From Photobacterium sp. CCB-ST2H9 (GTDB lineage Bacteria > Pseudomonadota > Gammaproteobacteria > Enterobacterales > Vibrionaceae), in the NCBI RefSeq assembly GCF_023151555.2, contig NZ_CP100426.1, positions 1,302,001 to 1,366,000 of the forward strand: a stretch of 64,000 nucleotides of DNA, in the 5' to 3' direction. Under the pieces are notes generated by a model. That model was not told the origin of the DNA. It worked only from the letters and a program-made list of their open reading frames with translations, and searched no databases. The position numbers and the translations under genes are program-made. How positions within the stretch are numbered: position 1 is the first letter of the stretch; every line of letters starts with the position of its first letter. This document shows positions 26,384-34,712 of the stretch, piece by piece.

Positions 26384-27775
26384 ATGACAACCATGCAGCA
26401 AACAATTTCGCCGGTTGACGGCAGTGTGTATGTGACCCGGCCGCTCGCCTCACAGACGGAGATTCAGCAGGCGCTGAAGCTGGCACAACGCGCACAGAAA
26501 AACTGGGCCGGTACAGACCTGGCAGAGCGTCAGGCCATCTGCGCGAAAGCCGTCGAATGGTTTGAAGCCCATCAGGCGGATATCGGTCTGGAAATCAGCT
26601 GGCAGATGGGACGTCCGGTCCGTTATGCCAAAGGGGAAGTCGCCGGTCTGGCCGAGCGTGCCCGATATATGATTGAAGCCAGTGAGACAGCGCTGGCCCC
26701 GGTTACCTTGCCGGACAAGCCCGGATTTACCCGGTATATCCGACGTGAACCTGTGGGTGTGGTTGCGGTGATTGCACCCTGGAACTATCCGTATCTGACG
26801 GCAGTGAACAGCATCGTACCGGCCCTGCTGGCGGGTAACAGTGTCATCCTGAAGCACTCGGCCCAGACGCCGCTGTGTGCGGAGCGTCTGAAGGCCGCAT
26901 TTGATGCCGCCGGACTGCCGGAAGGGGTGTTCCAGTATCTGCATCTCAGTCATGACGACACCACAGCGCTGATTCAATCAGCGCAGATCAGTCATGTCGC
27001 GTTCACCGGGTCGGTGCCTGCCGGTGCGCATGTCGAACAGGCGGTTGCCGGACGCTTTATCGGGGTCGGACTGGAGCTGGGCGGCAAGGACCCGGCATAT
27101 ATCCGCGCCGATGCCGATCTGGATTATGCCGCCGAAACGGCCATTGACGGCGCCTTCTTTAACAGCGGTCAGTCCTGCTGCGGTATTGAGCGGATTTATG
27201 TGCATGCATCGGTTTATGATGCCTTTGTTGAGAAAGCGGTCGCGATCGTCAACCAGTACACGCTGGGCCGATCTGATGATCCGGACACCACTCTCGGGCC
27301 GCTGGTCCGTGCCAGTGCAGCCGATTTTGTCCGGGGACAGATTGAAGACGCGGTTGCTCAGGGGGCCGTGGCCCATATCGACGAGAAAAACTTTCCGCTC
27401 AGTCTGGCCGGGACGCCTTATCTGGCACCGCAGATTCTGACGCAGGTGGATCATTCGATGCGGGTGATGCACGAAGAATCCTTTGGCCCTGTGGTGGGCA
27501 TCATGAAGGTCAGCAGTGACGAAGAAGCCATCACCCTGATGAACGACAGCGATTTCGGCCTGACTGCCAGTATTTTCACACAGGACATCAACACTGGGAT
27601 CACGCTGGGCGAACAGCTGGAGACCGGGACGTTCTTTATCAACCGGTGTGACTATCTGGATCCGGCGCTGGCCTGGACCGGGGTGAAACAATCCGGCCGC
27701 GGCTGCACGCTGTCCGTGCTCGGTTTTGAGGCGCTGACCCGTCCGAAGTCGTTCCATATCAAGACGCTGGGCTAA
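26384..27775 (+). CDS. NAD(P)-dependent aldehyde dehydrogenase of the gamma-glutamyl-amine cluster
   Basis: 463 aa. ALDH motifs are intact: APWNYP with Asn134, FTGS at 207-210, ELGGKDP with general base Glu231, and FNSGQSCCGIER with nucleophile Cys265. Start at 26384 after GAGGAAGACTTGC, 26 bp behind the ligase. In the proposed pathway it would oxidise gamma-glutamyl-aminoacetaldehyde to gamma-glutamylglycine, the role PuuC plays in putrescine breakdown. Substrate is inferred from the neighbours; the enzyme class is secure. Confidence 0.88.
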   Translation: MTTMQQTISPVDGSVYVTRPLASQTEIQQALKLAQRAQKNWAGTDLAERQAICAKAVEWFEAHQADIGLEISWQMGRPVRYAKGEVAGLAERARYMIEASETALAPVTLPDKPGFTRYIRREPVGVVAVIAPWNYPYLTAVNSIVPALLAGNSVILKHSAQTPLCAERLKAAFDAAGLPEGVFQYLHLSHDDTTALIQSAQISHVAFTGSVPAGAHVEQAVAGRFIGVGLELGGKDPAYIRADADLDYAAETAIDGAFFNSGQSCCGIERIYVHASVYDAFVEKAVAIVNQYTLGRSDDPDTTLGPLVRASAADFVRGQIEDAVAQGAVAHIDEKNFPLSLAGTPYLAPQILTQVDHSMRVMHEESFGPVVGIMKVSSDEEAITLMNDSDFGLTASIFTQDINTGITLGEQLETGTFFINRCDYLDPALAWTGVKQSGRGCTLSVLGFEALTRPKSFHIKTLG

Positions 27776-27840
27776 TTCATCGTATTTCAGAAAATGTGCC
27801 GCTCTGTGCTTGGTGACGGAGTGGCCACAAGGAGAGCAAG

Positions 27841-29004
27841 ATGGCATTACAAGGAAACTGGAATTACCCGACACCGATGACGGTCGGCGAAGGCTGTCTC
27901 TATCAGATTGCACAGGCGTGTCATGGCGCAGGGATCCGCAAAGCCCTGCTGGTGACGGACCCCGGTCTGGCGGAGTTGCCCATGGTGTCTGAAACGGTTG
28001 CGTTGTGCCGGGAAGCCGGGATTGCCTGTGAGGTGTTCAGCCGGATTCAGGGCAATCCGACCGGAGAAAACGTCGAAGATGGTCTGTCGGTGTATCGTCA
28101 GGGTGGTTTTGACGGGGTGATTGCATTTGGCGGTGGTTCCAGTCTGGATGCGGCCAAGGCCATTGCGCTGATGGCGGGACAGTCCCTGCCGCTGTGGGCG
28201 TTTGAGGATGTGGGTGATAACTGGCTTCAGGCCAATGCCGCTGCCATTGCACCAGTGATCGCAATTCCGACCACCGCCGGAACCGGTTCTGAAGTAGGAC
28301 GCGCCTCGGTGATCACCGATACGGCCAATCATGTCAAAAAGATCATTTTCCATCCGAAGATGCTGCCGGTTCGTGTGTTGCTTGACCCGAAAGTGACCGT
28401 TGGTCTGCCGCCGCATATTACGGCCGCAACCGGGATGGATGCACTGTCCCATAATCTGGAAGCCTTCTGTGCCCCTGGCTATCACCCGATGGCAGAAGGA
28501 ATTGCACTGGAAGGGATCCGGCTGATCAAAACCTATCTGCCGCAGGCCGTGGCGAATGGTGAAGATATTGAAGCCCGGACCCAGATGCTGGTGGCGTCTA
28601 GCATGGGAGCAACGGCTTTTCAGCGTGGGCTGGGCGGCATGCACGCCATCGCGCATACACTGGGCGCCTTGTATGACAAGCACCACGGTCTGCTGAATGC
28701 GATCCTGATGCCTTATGTGCTGGCGGCCAACCGCCATGCGATTGAAGACCGGATCACGGATCTGGCCCGTTATCTGGATCTGCCTGAGCCCGGTTTTGAT
28801 GCTTTCCTTCACTGGGTGCTGGACTTCCGTGCCGAGCTGAAGATTCCGCAGACGCTGGCAGAAATCGACATCACCATTGAAGAAGCACAGCGGGTCGGGG
28901 AAATGGCCGTGCAGGATCCATCGGCCGGGGGTAATCCCGTTGCCTTCTCGGCGGAAGAATACAGCCAGATTTTTGTCGATGCCGTCACGGGCCGGCTTCC
29001 GTAA
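27841..29004 (+). CDS. Iron-dependent (group III) alcohol dehydrogenase
   Basis: 387 aa with AAGGAGAGCAAG before the ATG. NAD-binding segment AFGGGSSLDAAKA (residues 95-107), IPTTAGTGSEV, and metal ligands Asp200 and His204 (TGMDALSHNLEAF), His268 (GGMHAIAHTLG) and His282 (DKHHG), by comparison with FucO. The cluster has no PuuB-like amine oxidase; an alcohol dehydrogenase is what a hydroxyl-terminated amide such as gamma-glutamylethanolamide would need. That match of enzyme to substrate chemistry is the main reason for proposing ethanolamine. Confidence 0.88.
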   Translation: MALQGNWNYPTPMTVGEGCLYQIAQACHGAGIRKALLVTDPGLAELPMVSETVALCREAGIACEVFSRIQGNPTGENVEDGLSVYRQGGFDGVIAFGGGSSLDAAKAIALMAGQSLPLWAFEDVGDNWLQANAAAIAPVIAIPTTAGTGSEVGRASVITDTANHVKKIIFHPKMLPVRVLLDPKVTVGLPPHITAATGMDALSHNLEAFCAPGYHPMAEGIALEGIRLIKTYLPQAVANGEDIEARTQMLVASSMGATAFQRGLGGMHAIAHTLGALYDKHHGLLNAILMPYVLAANRHAIEDRITDLARYLDLPEPGFDAFLHWVLDFRAELKIPQTLAEIDITIEEAQRVGEMAVQDPSAGGNPVAFSAEEYSQIFVDAVTGRLP

Positions 29005-29025
29005 GCCTGACATCAAGGAGACACC

Positions 29026-29745
29026 ATGCAGATGAAAATAGGCATTTTGCAGTGCGATGACGTCCGGCAGGATTTGCAGCCGGCACACGGGAATTATCCG
29101 GCGATGTTTGAGCAGTTACTGCATCATGCCGACAGCAAGCTGGAACTGGTGTTTTACCGGGCACTGGACGGTGAATTGCCTTCGGATACGGATGAATGTG
29201 ATGCCTACATGACCACGGGCAGTCGCTTCAGCGTGAATGATGATTTGCCGTGGATCCCGCCGTTGCTGGATTTTATCTGGTCCCTGTATACACGCCACAA
29301 AAAGCTGGTGGGGATATGTTTCGGACATCAGCTGATTGCCAAAGCGCTGGGGGGCGATGTGATTCAGGCACCGCAGGGCTGGGGGGTTGGCGTAGCCACG
29401 CATTCGCTGCTGGCGTTACCCCGGGGCGTGAACGGTGCTGCGACGGTGCCTGAAAGTCTGTCGCTGGTGGTCAGCCATCAGGATCAGGTGGTTACACTGC
29501 CGCAAAACAGTGTGGTGCTGGCCGGAAGCGATTTTTGCCCGTATGCCATGATGCAGGTCGGCGATCATTTCCTCGGGATTCAGGGGCACCCGGAGTTCAG
29601 TAAGCCTTATTCCCGGGATCTGATGCTGGCAAGAAAAGACATCCTGCCTGCTGAAGTCCTGGATGACGGGCTGACGTCGCTGGAGAAAACGGTCGACAGT
29701 GAACGGGTCACCCGCTGGATGCTGGATTTTCTTCAGGCATCCTGA
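29026..29745 (+). CDS. Class I glutamine amidotransferase-like gamma-glutamyl hydrolase
   Basis: 239 aa. Catalytic triad is visible: Cys98 in GICFGHQ, and His188 with Glu190 in QGHPEF. It is a stand-alone domain of the GMP-synthase-like amidotransferase group, without a synthetase domain. In gamma-glutamylation pathways a protein of this superfamily (PuuD) removes the glutamyl group at the end. Here it would release glycine and glutamate from gamma-glutamylglycine. Last gene of the cluster: AAGGAGACACC start signal 22 bp after the dehydrogenase, terminator 22 bp after its stop. Confidence 0.82.
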   Translation: MQMKIGILQCDDVRQDLQPAHGNYPAMFEQLLHHADSKLELVFYRALDGELPSDTDECDAYMTTGSRFSVNDDLPWIPPLLDFIWSLYTRHKKLVGICFGHQLIAKALGGDVIQAPQGWGVGVATHSLLALPRGVNGAATVPESLSLVVSHQDQVVTLPQNSVVLAGSDFCPYAMMQVGDHFLGIQGHPEFSKPYSRDLMLARKDILPAEVLDDGLTSLEKTVDSERVTRWMLDFLQAS

Positions 29746-29767
29746 AAGTAATCCAAGCCTGACGTCA

Positions 29768-29804
29768 CAGCCTGTCCTGCATTCTGCCGGGCAGGCTGTT
29801 TTTT
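29768..29804 (+). terminator. Rho-independent terminator of the amine-catabolism cluster
   Basis: Ten-bp stem CAGCCTGTCC / GGGCAGGCTG (with one G-T pair), 11-nt loop, then six T. It closes the 23.4-29.7 kb transcription unit. Confidence 0.85.
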
Positions 29805-29869
29805 GCCGGTATCACTGCCGTCGTCGCTGATCGGTTGTAACTTTTTTCTTGTGACTTATTCCTTGTGAA

Positions 29870-30670
29870 TTAGCCGTCATAATTCTCCTGGTCATCACGT
29901 TTGATAACCTTATGACCATCCTCGGTGACGCCCGCCTTCCAGTAACTGCTGATATAGCAGGATTTGCGGTCGAATTCCGGCTGCTGGCTGAGATGCTGGC
30001 GAATGGCTCTCATATTGCTGAATTCACAGGCACACCAGATGGCCGGTTTTCCTGTCAGCCACGGCAGTGAAGCCACGCGTTCTGCCAGCGAAGGGGCAGT
30101 CTGGAGATCTCCGGTTCTGAGGATCAGTTCAACACCTGCGGGCAGCTTCAGGGCAGGCAGATCGGCATCACTGTGCAGATCCAGCACTACATAGCCTCTG
30201 GCATCTGCGGGCAGACTGGCGGCTTTGAGCTGAACCGATGGCAAGGCGGTCATATCGCCGATGATGAACACCCAGTCATAGTCTTCTGTCAGACCCTGAA
30301 TCGAGTTCGGTCCGCCAATGGAAATCTGATCGCCTGCCTGGGCTTGGATGGCCCAGTGGCTGGCGTATCCGCCCTGCATCTGATCGACCGTGTCCCCATG
30401 ATGATGTTTGACAAAGTCGATTGAAAACCGGCCCTGCACGGTATCAAATTCGCTGATGGTGTAGGTGCGCATCACCGGACGCTGACCTTCGGTCAGGGTA
30501 TTCAGGTCCGTGCTGCCTTCCGGCGTGAACAGCAATTTGACGTATTGCCCGGCACTGTCTGCCGGAAGGTGCCGGATATCCTCACCGGTCAGCACGATAC
30601 GGCGCATGTTCGGGCTGATATCGAATGTTTCTGAGACGGTGAATGTTTTGGGTTGAAGACGTTTTTGCAT
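29870..30670 (-). CDS. Siderophore-interacting FAD-binding ferric-chelate reductase
   Basis: 266 aa, family of ViuB/YqjH. The FAD-binding barrel shows NMRRIVLTGEDI, GQYVKLLF and MRTYTISEF (Arg-x-Tyr-[Ser/Thr]). The NAD(P)-binding half has IIGDMTALPSV, WCACEFSNMRAIRQHL and the family-typical ending CYISSYWKAGVTEDGHK. It reduces Fe(III)-siderophores in the cytoplasm to release iron. No siderophore genes are adjacent and no clear Fur box was identified, so iron control is expected but not shown. Confidence 0.87.
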   Translation of the reverse strand: MQKRLQPKTFTVSETFDISPNMRRIVLTGEDIRHLPADSAGQYVKLLFTPEGSTDLNTLTEGQRPVMRTYTISEFDTVQGRFSIDFVKHHHGDTVDQMQGGYASHWAIQAQAGDQISIGGPNSIQGLTEDYDWVFIIGDMTALPSVQLKAASLPADARGYVVLDLHSDADLPALKLPAGVELILRTGDLQTAPSLAERVASLPWLTGKPAIWCACEFSNMRAIRQHLSQQPEFDRKSCYISSYWKAGVTEDGHKVIKRDDQENYDG

Positions 30671-30697
30671 GTGTTGTGCCCTTTTATTGTTCTTTAT

Positions 30698-31333
30698 TTA
30701 TGGATTACAGGAGGAGGGGTCGTGGCGATCAAGGCCCGCTTGGTCCGGTTGCTGCATTTTGGCTTTGACGCGTTTGACCGTGGAAATGCTCACGCCTACT
30801 TCATCCGCCACACTTTGCAGCGTTTTCCCGGCTTGCAGCAGTTTAGCGATCTGCTGGTGTTGTGCCTGATTGGCCCGACGGCCCCGAAATTTTTCTTTCC
30901 AGGCCGACGGGTCTTGCCGGAGGATGCCGCGACTCGCTTCAGCGGCCCACAATCGTTGTTGGGTTTGCGAGCTGGCATAGCCTTTCAGCATCCGCAGCAA
31001 GGCGTCGGTGATCGGGCAATCCAGCTGAAATGTCAGGGGCTGATTCAGGGTATGGATGATCACGCCTTTGGCCAGCAAATTGCTGATAGTCAGATGACAG
31101 GCATCGAAATGAAAACCCAGATCAGTTACCCAGCGGACGACCAGTTCATCGCCCGGTTTGAGACGGTCAAACAAGGCACGGTACTGCGGACGATCTTCAG
31201 CGGGGACATTCCCGCGCATTCCTGTTTCCTGAAACAGATGGAGGTCCGGACTGGCATCGGTCATCTGTCGGATGAAAGCATCCGGATCCGTCATTTTCGG
31301 TGACAGCCGAATGTAGCCGTAAGTCGTCGGCAT
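30698..31333 (-). CDS. Serine recombinase/resolvase-family protein
   Basis: 211 aa. The N-terminal resolvase domain begins TYGYIRLSPK, with Ser11 in the place of the catalytic serine. FDRLKPGDELVVRWVTDLG corresponds to the L-x-x-GD-x-L-x-V-x-x-[LI]-D-R-L-G block; the usual Asp-Arg reads Thr-Asp. The C-terminus has a Hin-like helix-turn-helix (AKLLQAGKTLQSVADEVGVS ISTVKRV). The active-site neighbourhood is thus somewhat diverged, and it may act as a site-specific recombinase or mainly as a DNA-binding protein. Five copies of an 11-bp motif lie 50-142 bp upstream of its start and are good candidates for its binding site. Confidence 0.78.
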   Translation of the reverse strand: MPTTYGYIRLSPKMTDPDAFIRQMTDASPDLHLFQETGMRGNVPAEDRPQYRALFDRLKPGDELVVRWVTDLGFHFDACHLTISNLLAKGVIIHTLNQPLTFQLDCPITDALLRMLKGYASSQTQQRLWAAEASRGILRQDPSAWKEKFRGRRANQAQHQQIAKLLQAGKTLQSVADEVGVSISTVKRVKAKMQQPDQAGLDRHDPSSCNP

Positions 31334-31382
31334 ACGTTGTTCCTGTGTTGTGTCGGTGTGGTTTTTGCAGGACCACGAAAGA

Positions 31383-31475
31383 ATGGTTCAAATGAATAAA
31401 TGGTTCATTTGGTGTGGCTCATTTGATGGATATCATAGTGGCTCAAATTAAATTGATCAACACTAAATGAGCCAT
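31383..31475. repeat. Five-copy 11-bp motif upstream of serine recombinase (possible res/operator)
   Basis: The motif [AG]TGG[CT]TCA[AT][AT]T occurs as ATGGTTCAAAT (31383), ATGGTTCATTT (31400), GTGGCTCATTT (31414), GTGGCTCAAAT (31438) and, inverted, AAATGAGCCAT (31465-31475). Four are direct and one is inverted, all within 93 bp. The first two also generate CAAATGAA...TTCATTTG symmetry. Resolvases commonly bind several such half-sites upstream of their own gene. Confidence 0.65.
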
Positions 31476-31524
31476 TCTGAAAACAAGAGAGCGATATCCG
31501 AAAAAGTTAGAAGGTGTACGGTGC

Positions 31525-31560
31525 GAACCGGAAACCCGCTTGCGCGGGAATGACCGGTTC
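31525..31560. repeat. Nested palindromic intergenic repeat (REP-like)
   Basis: GAACCGG (31525) pairs with CCGGTTC (31554-31560), and inside it CCCGC (31535) pairs with GCGGG (31544-31548), followed by AATGAC. A partial second copy (GGCGGGGATGAC) lies at 31573-31585. The CGCGGGAATGAC core resembles dispersed intergenic repeats of many proteobacteria. Confidence 0.5.
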
Positions 31561-31602
31561 AAATTGGCAGAGCAGGCGGGGATGACAGGAAAAGCGGGAA
31601 AT

Positions 31603-32523
31603 TCAGACGAGCGCGGACTGCGCTTGAAAGTGTCTGACTTCATTGTGCAGCCAGTCGATGAAAGCCTGGGCCCGGGCGATCCGGGGTGAAGTCTGGCTGT
31701 AAAACAGGGTGAAGCGGACGCCGGGGGTCATGCCAATGTCGAAAGGCTTCACCAGCAGGCCGCGTTCAATAAAATCTCCCGCCAGACTGAGCGTGCCCAA
31801 ACAGGCACCATGGCCGGCGATCACCGCATTCAGCCCCATATCGAATGTGCTGACTTCCATCCACTGGACGTTGTTTTTGGGCATGGTGACCCCGGCGATC
31901 TGGAACCATTTCTCCCAGGTGAAGCTATGGGTGTCCACACCATGGATGAGCCAGCAATCTAATAACTGTTCCGGTCGGGTCAGTTGAACGGATTCTGCCA
32001 GTTCAGGCGAGCAGATCGGGTAGACGGCCTCTTCATACAGCAGGGTTTTGGTCAGGTTATTGCCTAAATCGGTGTCATAACCCTGACGAATGGCAATATC
32101 GATATTGCCGTATTTCATCTCCGGTGATTCGGCGGTGGCGTACACACGGATCGGAATATTCGGATGACTCATGGTGAACTTCCAGAGTCTGGGCATCAGC
32201 CAGCGTGCCGCAAACGACGGGGTGGTATTGACGGTCAGCATGCCTTCCAGCGGCTCGGCCTGAATGGTATTCAGACCAGACAGAATATGTTCGAATCCTC
32301 TGGAGACGGCTGAAAACAGGCTGGTGCCCTGGCTGGTCAGCATCATATTGCGTCCCTGTCGGGTAAAAAGTTTGCAGCCGAGTGATTCTTCCAGCTGGCG
32401 GATCTTCTGGCTGACGGCGGCCTGACTGACATAAAGCTCTTCAGCGGCTTTGCTGTAGCTCTGTTGCCGGGCTGCGGCTTCAAAATAACGCAGCCCGGAT
32501 AAATGACGTAAGCGATTGTCCAT
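31603..32523 (-). CDS. GcvA-like LysR-family regulator
   Basis: 306 aa. The N-terminus LSGLRYFEAAARQQSYSKAA EELYVSQAAVSQKIRQLEE is the LysR helix-turn-helix in the GcvA style. The effector domain has TLTVNTTPSF-like MLTVNTTPSFAARWLMPRL and SPEMKYGNIDIAIRQG, both typical of the GcvA/AmpR branch. The target is unknown. A short plus-strand gene (32620) starts 97 bp away in divergent orientation and is the nearest candidate target. Confidence 0.85.
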   Translation of the reverse strand: MDNRLRHLSGLRYFEAAARQQSYSKAAEELYVSQAAVSQKIRQLEESLGCKLFTRQGRNMMLTSQGTSLFSAVSRGFEHILSGLNTIQAEPLEGMLTVNTTPSFAARWLMPRLWKFTMSHPNIPIRVYATAESPEMKYGNIDIAIRQGYDTDLGNNLTKTLLYEEAVYPICSPELAESVQLTRPEQLLDCWLIHGVDTHSFTWEKWFQIAGVTMPKNNVQWMEVSTFDMGLNAVIAGHGACLGTLSLAGDFIERGLLVKPFDIGMTPGVRFTLFYSQTSPRIARAQAFIDWLHNEVRHFQAQSALV

Positions 32524-32619
32524 AATCTCAGCTTATAGGTGGTGTCATAAATCATCGTTCGTTGATAGGAAAGATTATACGCATAATTTCCGCAGACACA
32601 GTGACCGGAGAGAAGAAAA

Positions 32620-32805
32620 ATGATCAAATTGATGTTGCACTGGGAAATGAAAAGTCAGCGTCTGAGCGCGAAGAAGCGCATTCTGGCGATGAACTCGGCC
32701 AGAAAGGCAGCTGTACAGCAAGACGGACTGACGCCGCATCTGAAACATGATCTCGGGCTCGATGAACCGTGCGTCACTTCTGCAGACTATCATCAGTACT
32801 TATAG
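32620..32805 (+). CDS. Small basic protein, DUF1127-like
   Basis: 61 aa with a good ribosome binding site (CCGGAGAGAAGAAAA). Basic N-terminal half (MKSQRLSAKKRILAMNSARK) and a C-terminal HLKHDLGLDEPC that recalls the LxDIGL ending of DUF1127 proteins. DUF1127 proteins are small regulators in alphaproteobacteria and occur in vibrios next to LysR genes. Length and divergent placement agree, but the similarity is short and the family assignment is tentative. Confidence 0.55.
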   Translation: MIKLMLHWEMKSQRLSAKKRILAMNSARKAAVQQDGLTPHLKHDLGLDEPCVTSADYHQYL

Positions 32806-32932
32806 GGAATGAAGGGGCCGGGGTCATTTGTTTTCAGACAGAGTCAGGATAATTTTTCACTGAGTTCTGTCTGTACATCCGATCTGATGCAAGGTTAAGA
32901 TGCTGAAAAATGGAATAAAAAGAGTCTGAGAG

Positions 32933-33403
32933 ATGGAAGTTTTTGTTCGTGCCTTAATCCCGGCTGATATCCCGGCTTATCGAGAGATTCGTCTGGAAAG
33001 CCTGCGTCTGCATCCGGACTGCTTTGGCGCCGATTATGAAGCGCAGCGGCGCATGTCCCAAATGTTTTTTGAACGTAATATTGAGGTGCAAAGCCCGCAG
33101 CACACCATGTTGGGCGCATATGACGGAGAAGTGCTGATAGGACTGTGCGGCCTTTCTGACATCGGAAACCAGACCGCTTTGATCACCCAGATGTATGTTC
33201 AGGGGGCGTATCATGGGCTGGGTGTGGGTCAGGCGTTAATCGAAGCTGCGAAACAAACGGCAGCCGCAACCCATCGGGCTCGTGTGCTTCAGCTGGATGT
33301 CTATCCGCAAAATCTGGCGGCAAAGCACAGTTACGAAAAAGCCGGTTTTCAGGTGACTGATCAGACTGAAGATGAGCTGATCATGACGCTGGTGCTCTCA
33401 TGA
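32933..33403 (+). CDS. GNAT-family N-acetyltransferase
   Basis: 156 aa. Acetyl-CoA-binding core: LITQMYVQGAYHGLGVGQAL (motif A, Q/R-x-x-G-x-G/A form) and AAKHSYEKAGFQVTDQ (motif B). Substrate unknown. It overlaps the next acetyltransferase gene by 4 bp (ATGA), so the pair is translationally coupled. Confidence 0.83.
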   Translation: MEVFVRALIPADIPAYREIRLESLRLHPDCFGADYEAQRRMSQMFFERNIEVQSPQHTMLGAYDGEVLIGLCGLSDIGNQTALITQMYVQGAYHGLGVGQALIEAAKQTAAATHRARVLQLDVYPQNLAAKHSYEKAGFQVTDQTEDELIMTLVLS

Positions 33404-33864
33404 TCCGGATTCATCATGTTGATCCTGGACTGATCCCGATGGCGCTGCTGCTGGAAGCTGATCCGTCTGAAGCCTGTATTCAGCGGTACCTGAGCGGTGC
33501 ATTCTGTCTGGCTGCGGTTCAGAATGATGAGATCATTGGTGTTTGTGTAGCGCAATCTATCGCGGAAGCGACTTATGAACTTTTTAATCTGGCGGTCTAT
33601 CCGGCATACCAGCAACAGGGAATTGGCACACAACTGCTGACGGCTTTGTTTCCGAGACTGCGAAAGCAGGGTGCGACAGCACTGGTACTGGGCACCGGCA
33701 CGTTTGGTTATCAGTTAACCTTCTATCAGAAACTGGGATTCCGGGTCGACGCTGTGATGAAAGATTTCTTTCTTGATCATTACGATGAGCCCATCTTCGA
33801 GCAGGGGCTGCAGCACCGGGATATGCTCAGACTTCGTCTGGATTTGACCGAAAATCAGGGTTAA
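33400..33864 (+). CDS. GNAT-family N-acetyltransferase
   Basis: 154 aa. Core motif FNLAVYPAYQQQGIGTQLL (Gln-x-x-Gly-x-Gly) and FYQKLGFRVD. The ending FEQGLQHRDMLRLRLDL is also seen in YuaF/AraC-neighbour acetyltransferases, but I cannot assign a substrate. The start codon overlaps the stop of the preceding acetyltransferase gene. It runs convergently into the cytochrome gene at 33914. Confidence 0.83.
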   Translation: MIRIHHVDPGLIPMALLLEADPSEACIQRYLSGAFCLAAVQNDEIIGVCVAQSIAEATYELFNLAVYPAYQQQGIGTQLLTALFPRLRKQGATALVLGTGTFGYQLTFYQKLGFRVDAVMKDFFLDHYDEPIFEQGLQHRDMLRLRLDLTENQG

Positions 33865-33913
33865 AAGCCTGACCGGACGGCCGGATGCACAAGTGATCTC
33901 CACTCATTCGTTA

Positions 33914-34642
33914 TTACTTCAGACTGGCCCGGTAGGCGTGGACTTCATCGGGCGTTTTTTCAGTTGCCCGGACTGTGGCGACGGCGGCATCGTCGAGTGG
34001 TGACATGTCTGCCGGGCGCAATGCATCGTTACCCCAGGCTTCACGGATGTAATTGATTACCGCAGCGACCTCCGTATCCGAAAGGTGTGCGAACGAAGGC
34101 ATCTGAGCGTTGTAAGTTTTGCCTTCAACCGTGATTTTACCTTGCAGACCGTTGAGCACGACGAAGACCGGAAAGTGCGGGTCGAGCATCAGATCCGGGT
34201 TGCCAGCCAGCGGTGGAAACGTTCCGGGCTGCCCGGCACCATTGACCTGATGACAGCTGGAACATTGTTCGTTGAACAGCGTTTTACCGTCAGCCGGTGC
34301 TGCTGCAGAGGCTACGGCGGCAACGGACGATGCCGGTGGAGGGTTGGGACCGAGGTATGCGCCGAGATAACTGAGAATTCTGGCGCGCCGGTCCGGGGGA
34401 ATGCGCAGGCCGTATTGCTTCATGCTATCCAGCAGATCGCTCCAGGCACTCTCTGGAATTCCGGCGGAGTCTTGCAGGTATTGCAGATCATGGCAGGTCC
34501 GGCAGGTACCATAAACAAGGTCCCGGTCGGGGCCGGGCGGCAGTTCGATTTCAGCCGATGCAGCACCTGCCAGCGAGGCAATCAACATTGCTCCGGCTGC
34601 ATGCCAACATCTCCGGGAAGGGGTTCTGCGGTGATGCATCAT
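33914..34642 (-). CDS. Diheme cytochrome c, probable SorB-like electron acceptor
   Basis: 242 aa with a signal peptide ending around AGAASA (residue 30). There are two haem attachment sites: CRTCH at 47-51 and CSSCH at 127-131. Met axial-ligand candidates are in YNAQMPSFAHLSD and near DSMKQYGL. The first half resembles sulfite-dehydrogenase cytochromes, the second a class I cytochrome c. It starts 70 bp behind the molybdoenzyme gene at 34713 and probably takes its electrons in the periplasm. Confidence 0.83.
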   Translation of the reverse strand: MMHHRRTPSRRCWHAAGAMLIASLAGAASAEIELPPGPDRDLVYGTCRTCHDLQYLQDSAGIPESAWSDLLDSMKQYGLRIPPDRRARILSYLGAYLGPNPPPASSVAAVASAAAPADGKTLFNEQCSSCHQVNGAGQPGTFPPLAGNPDLMLDPHFPVFVVLNGLQGKITVEGKTYNAQMPSFAHLSDTEVAAVINYIREAWGNDALRPADMSPLDDAAVATVRATEKTPDEVHAYRASLK

Positions 34643-34712
34643 CAGATTTCCATCGGCAGCATTGCGAGAGCACGGGGATCTTGCGGATGGTGCAGATCCC
34701 CGAACTATCGGT

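Noticed and set aside
26978..27913. Long minus-strand open frame opposite the aldehyde dehydrogenase
   Set aside because: Antisense shadow of a gene with intact catalytic motifs; no ribosome binding site.
27847..29088. Long minus-strand open frame (413 codons) opposite the alcohol dehydrogenase
   Set aside because: It mirrors a well-identified gene, has Cys/His/Arg-rich composition typical of antisense frames and no family motif.
31443..31643. Minus-strand frame containing NRSFPRKRVSGSH
   Set aside because: This is the typical spurious translation of the palindromic intergenic repeat, not a gene.
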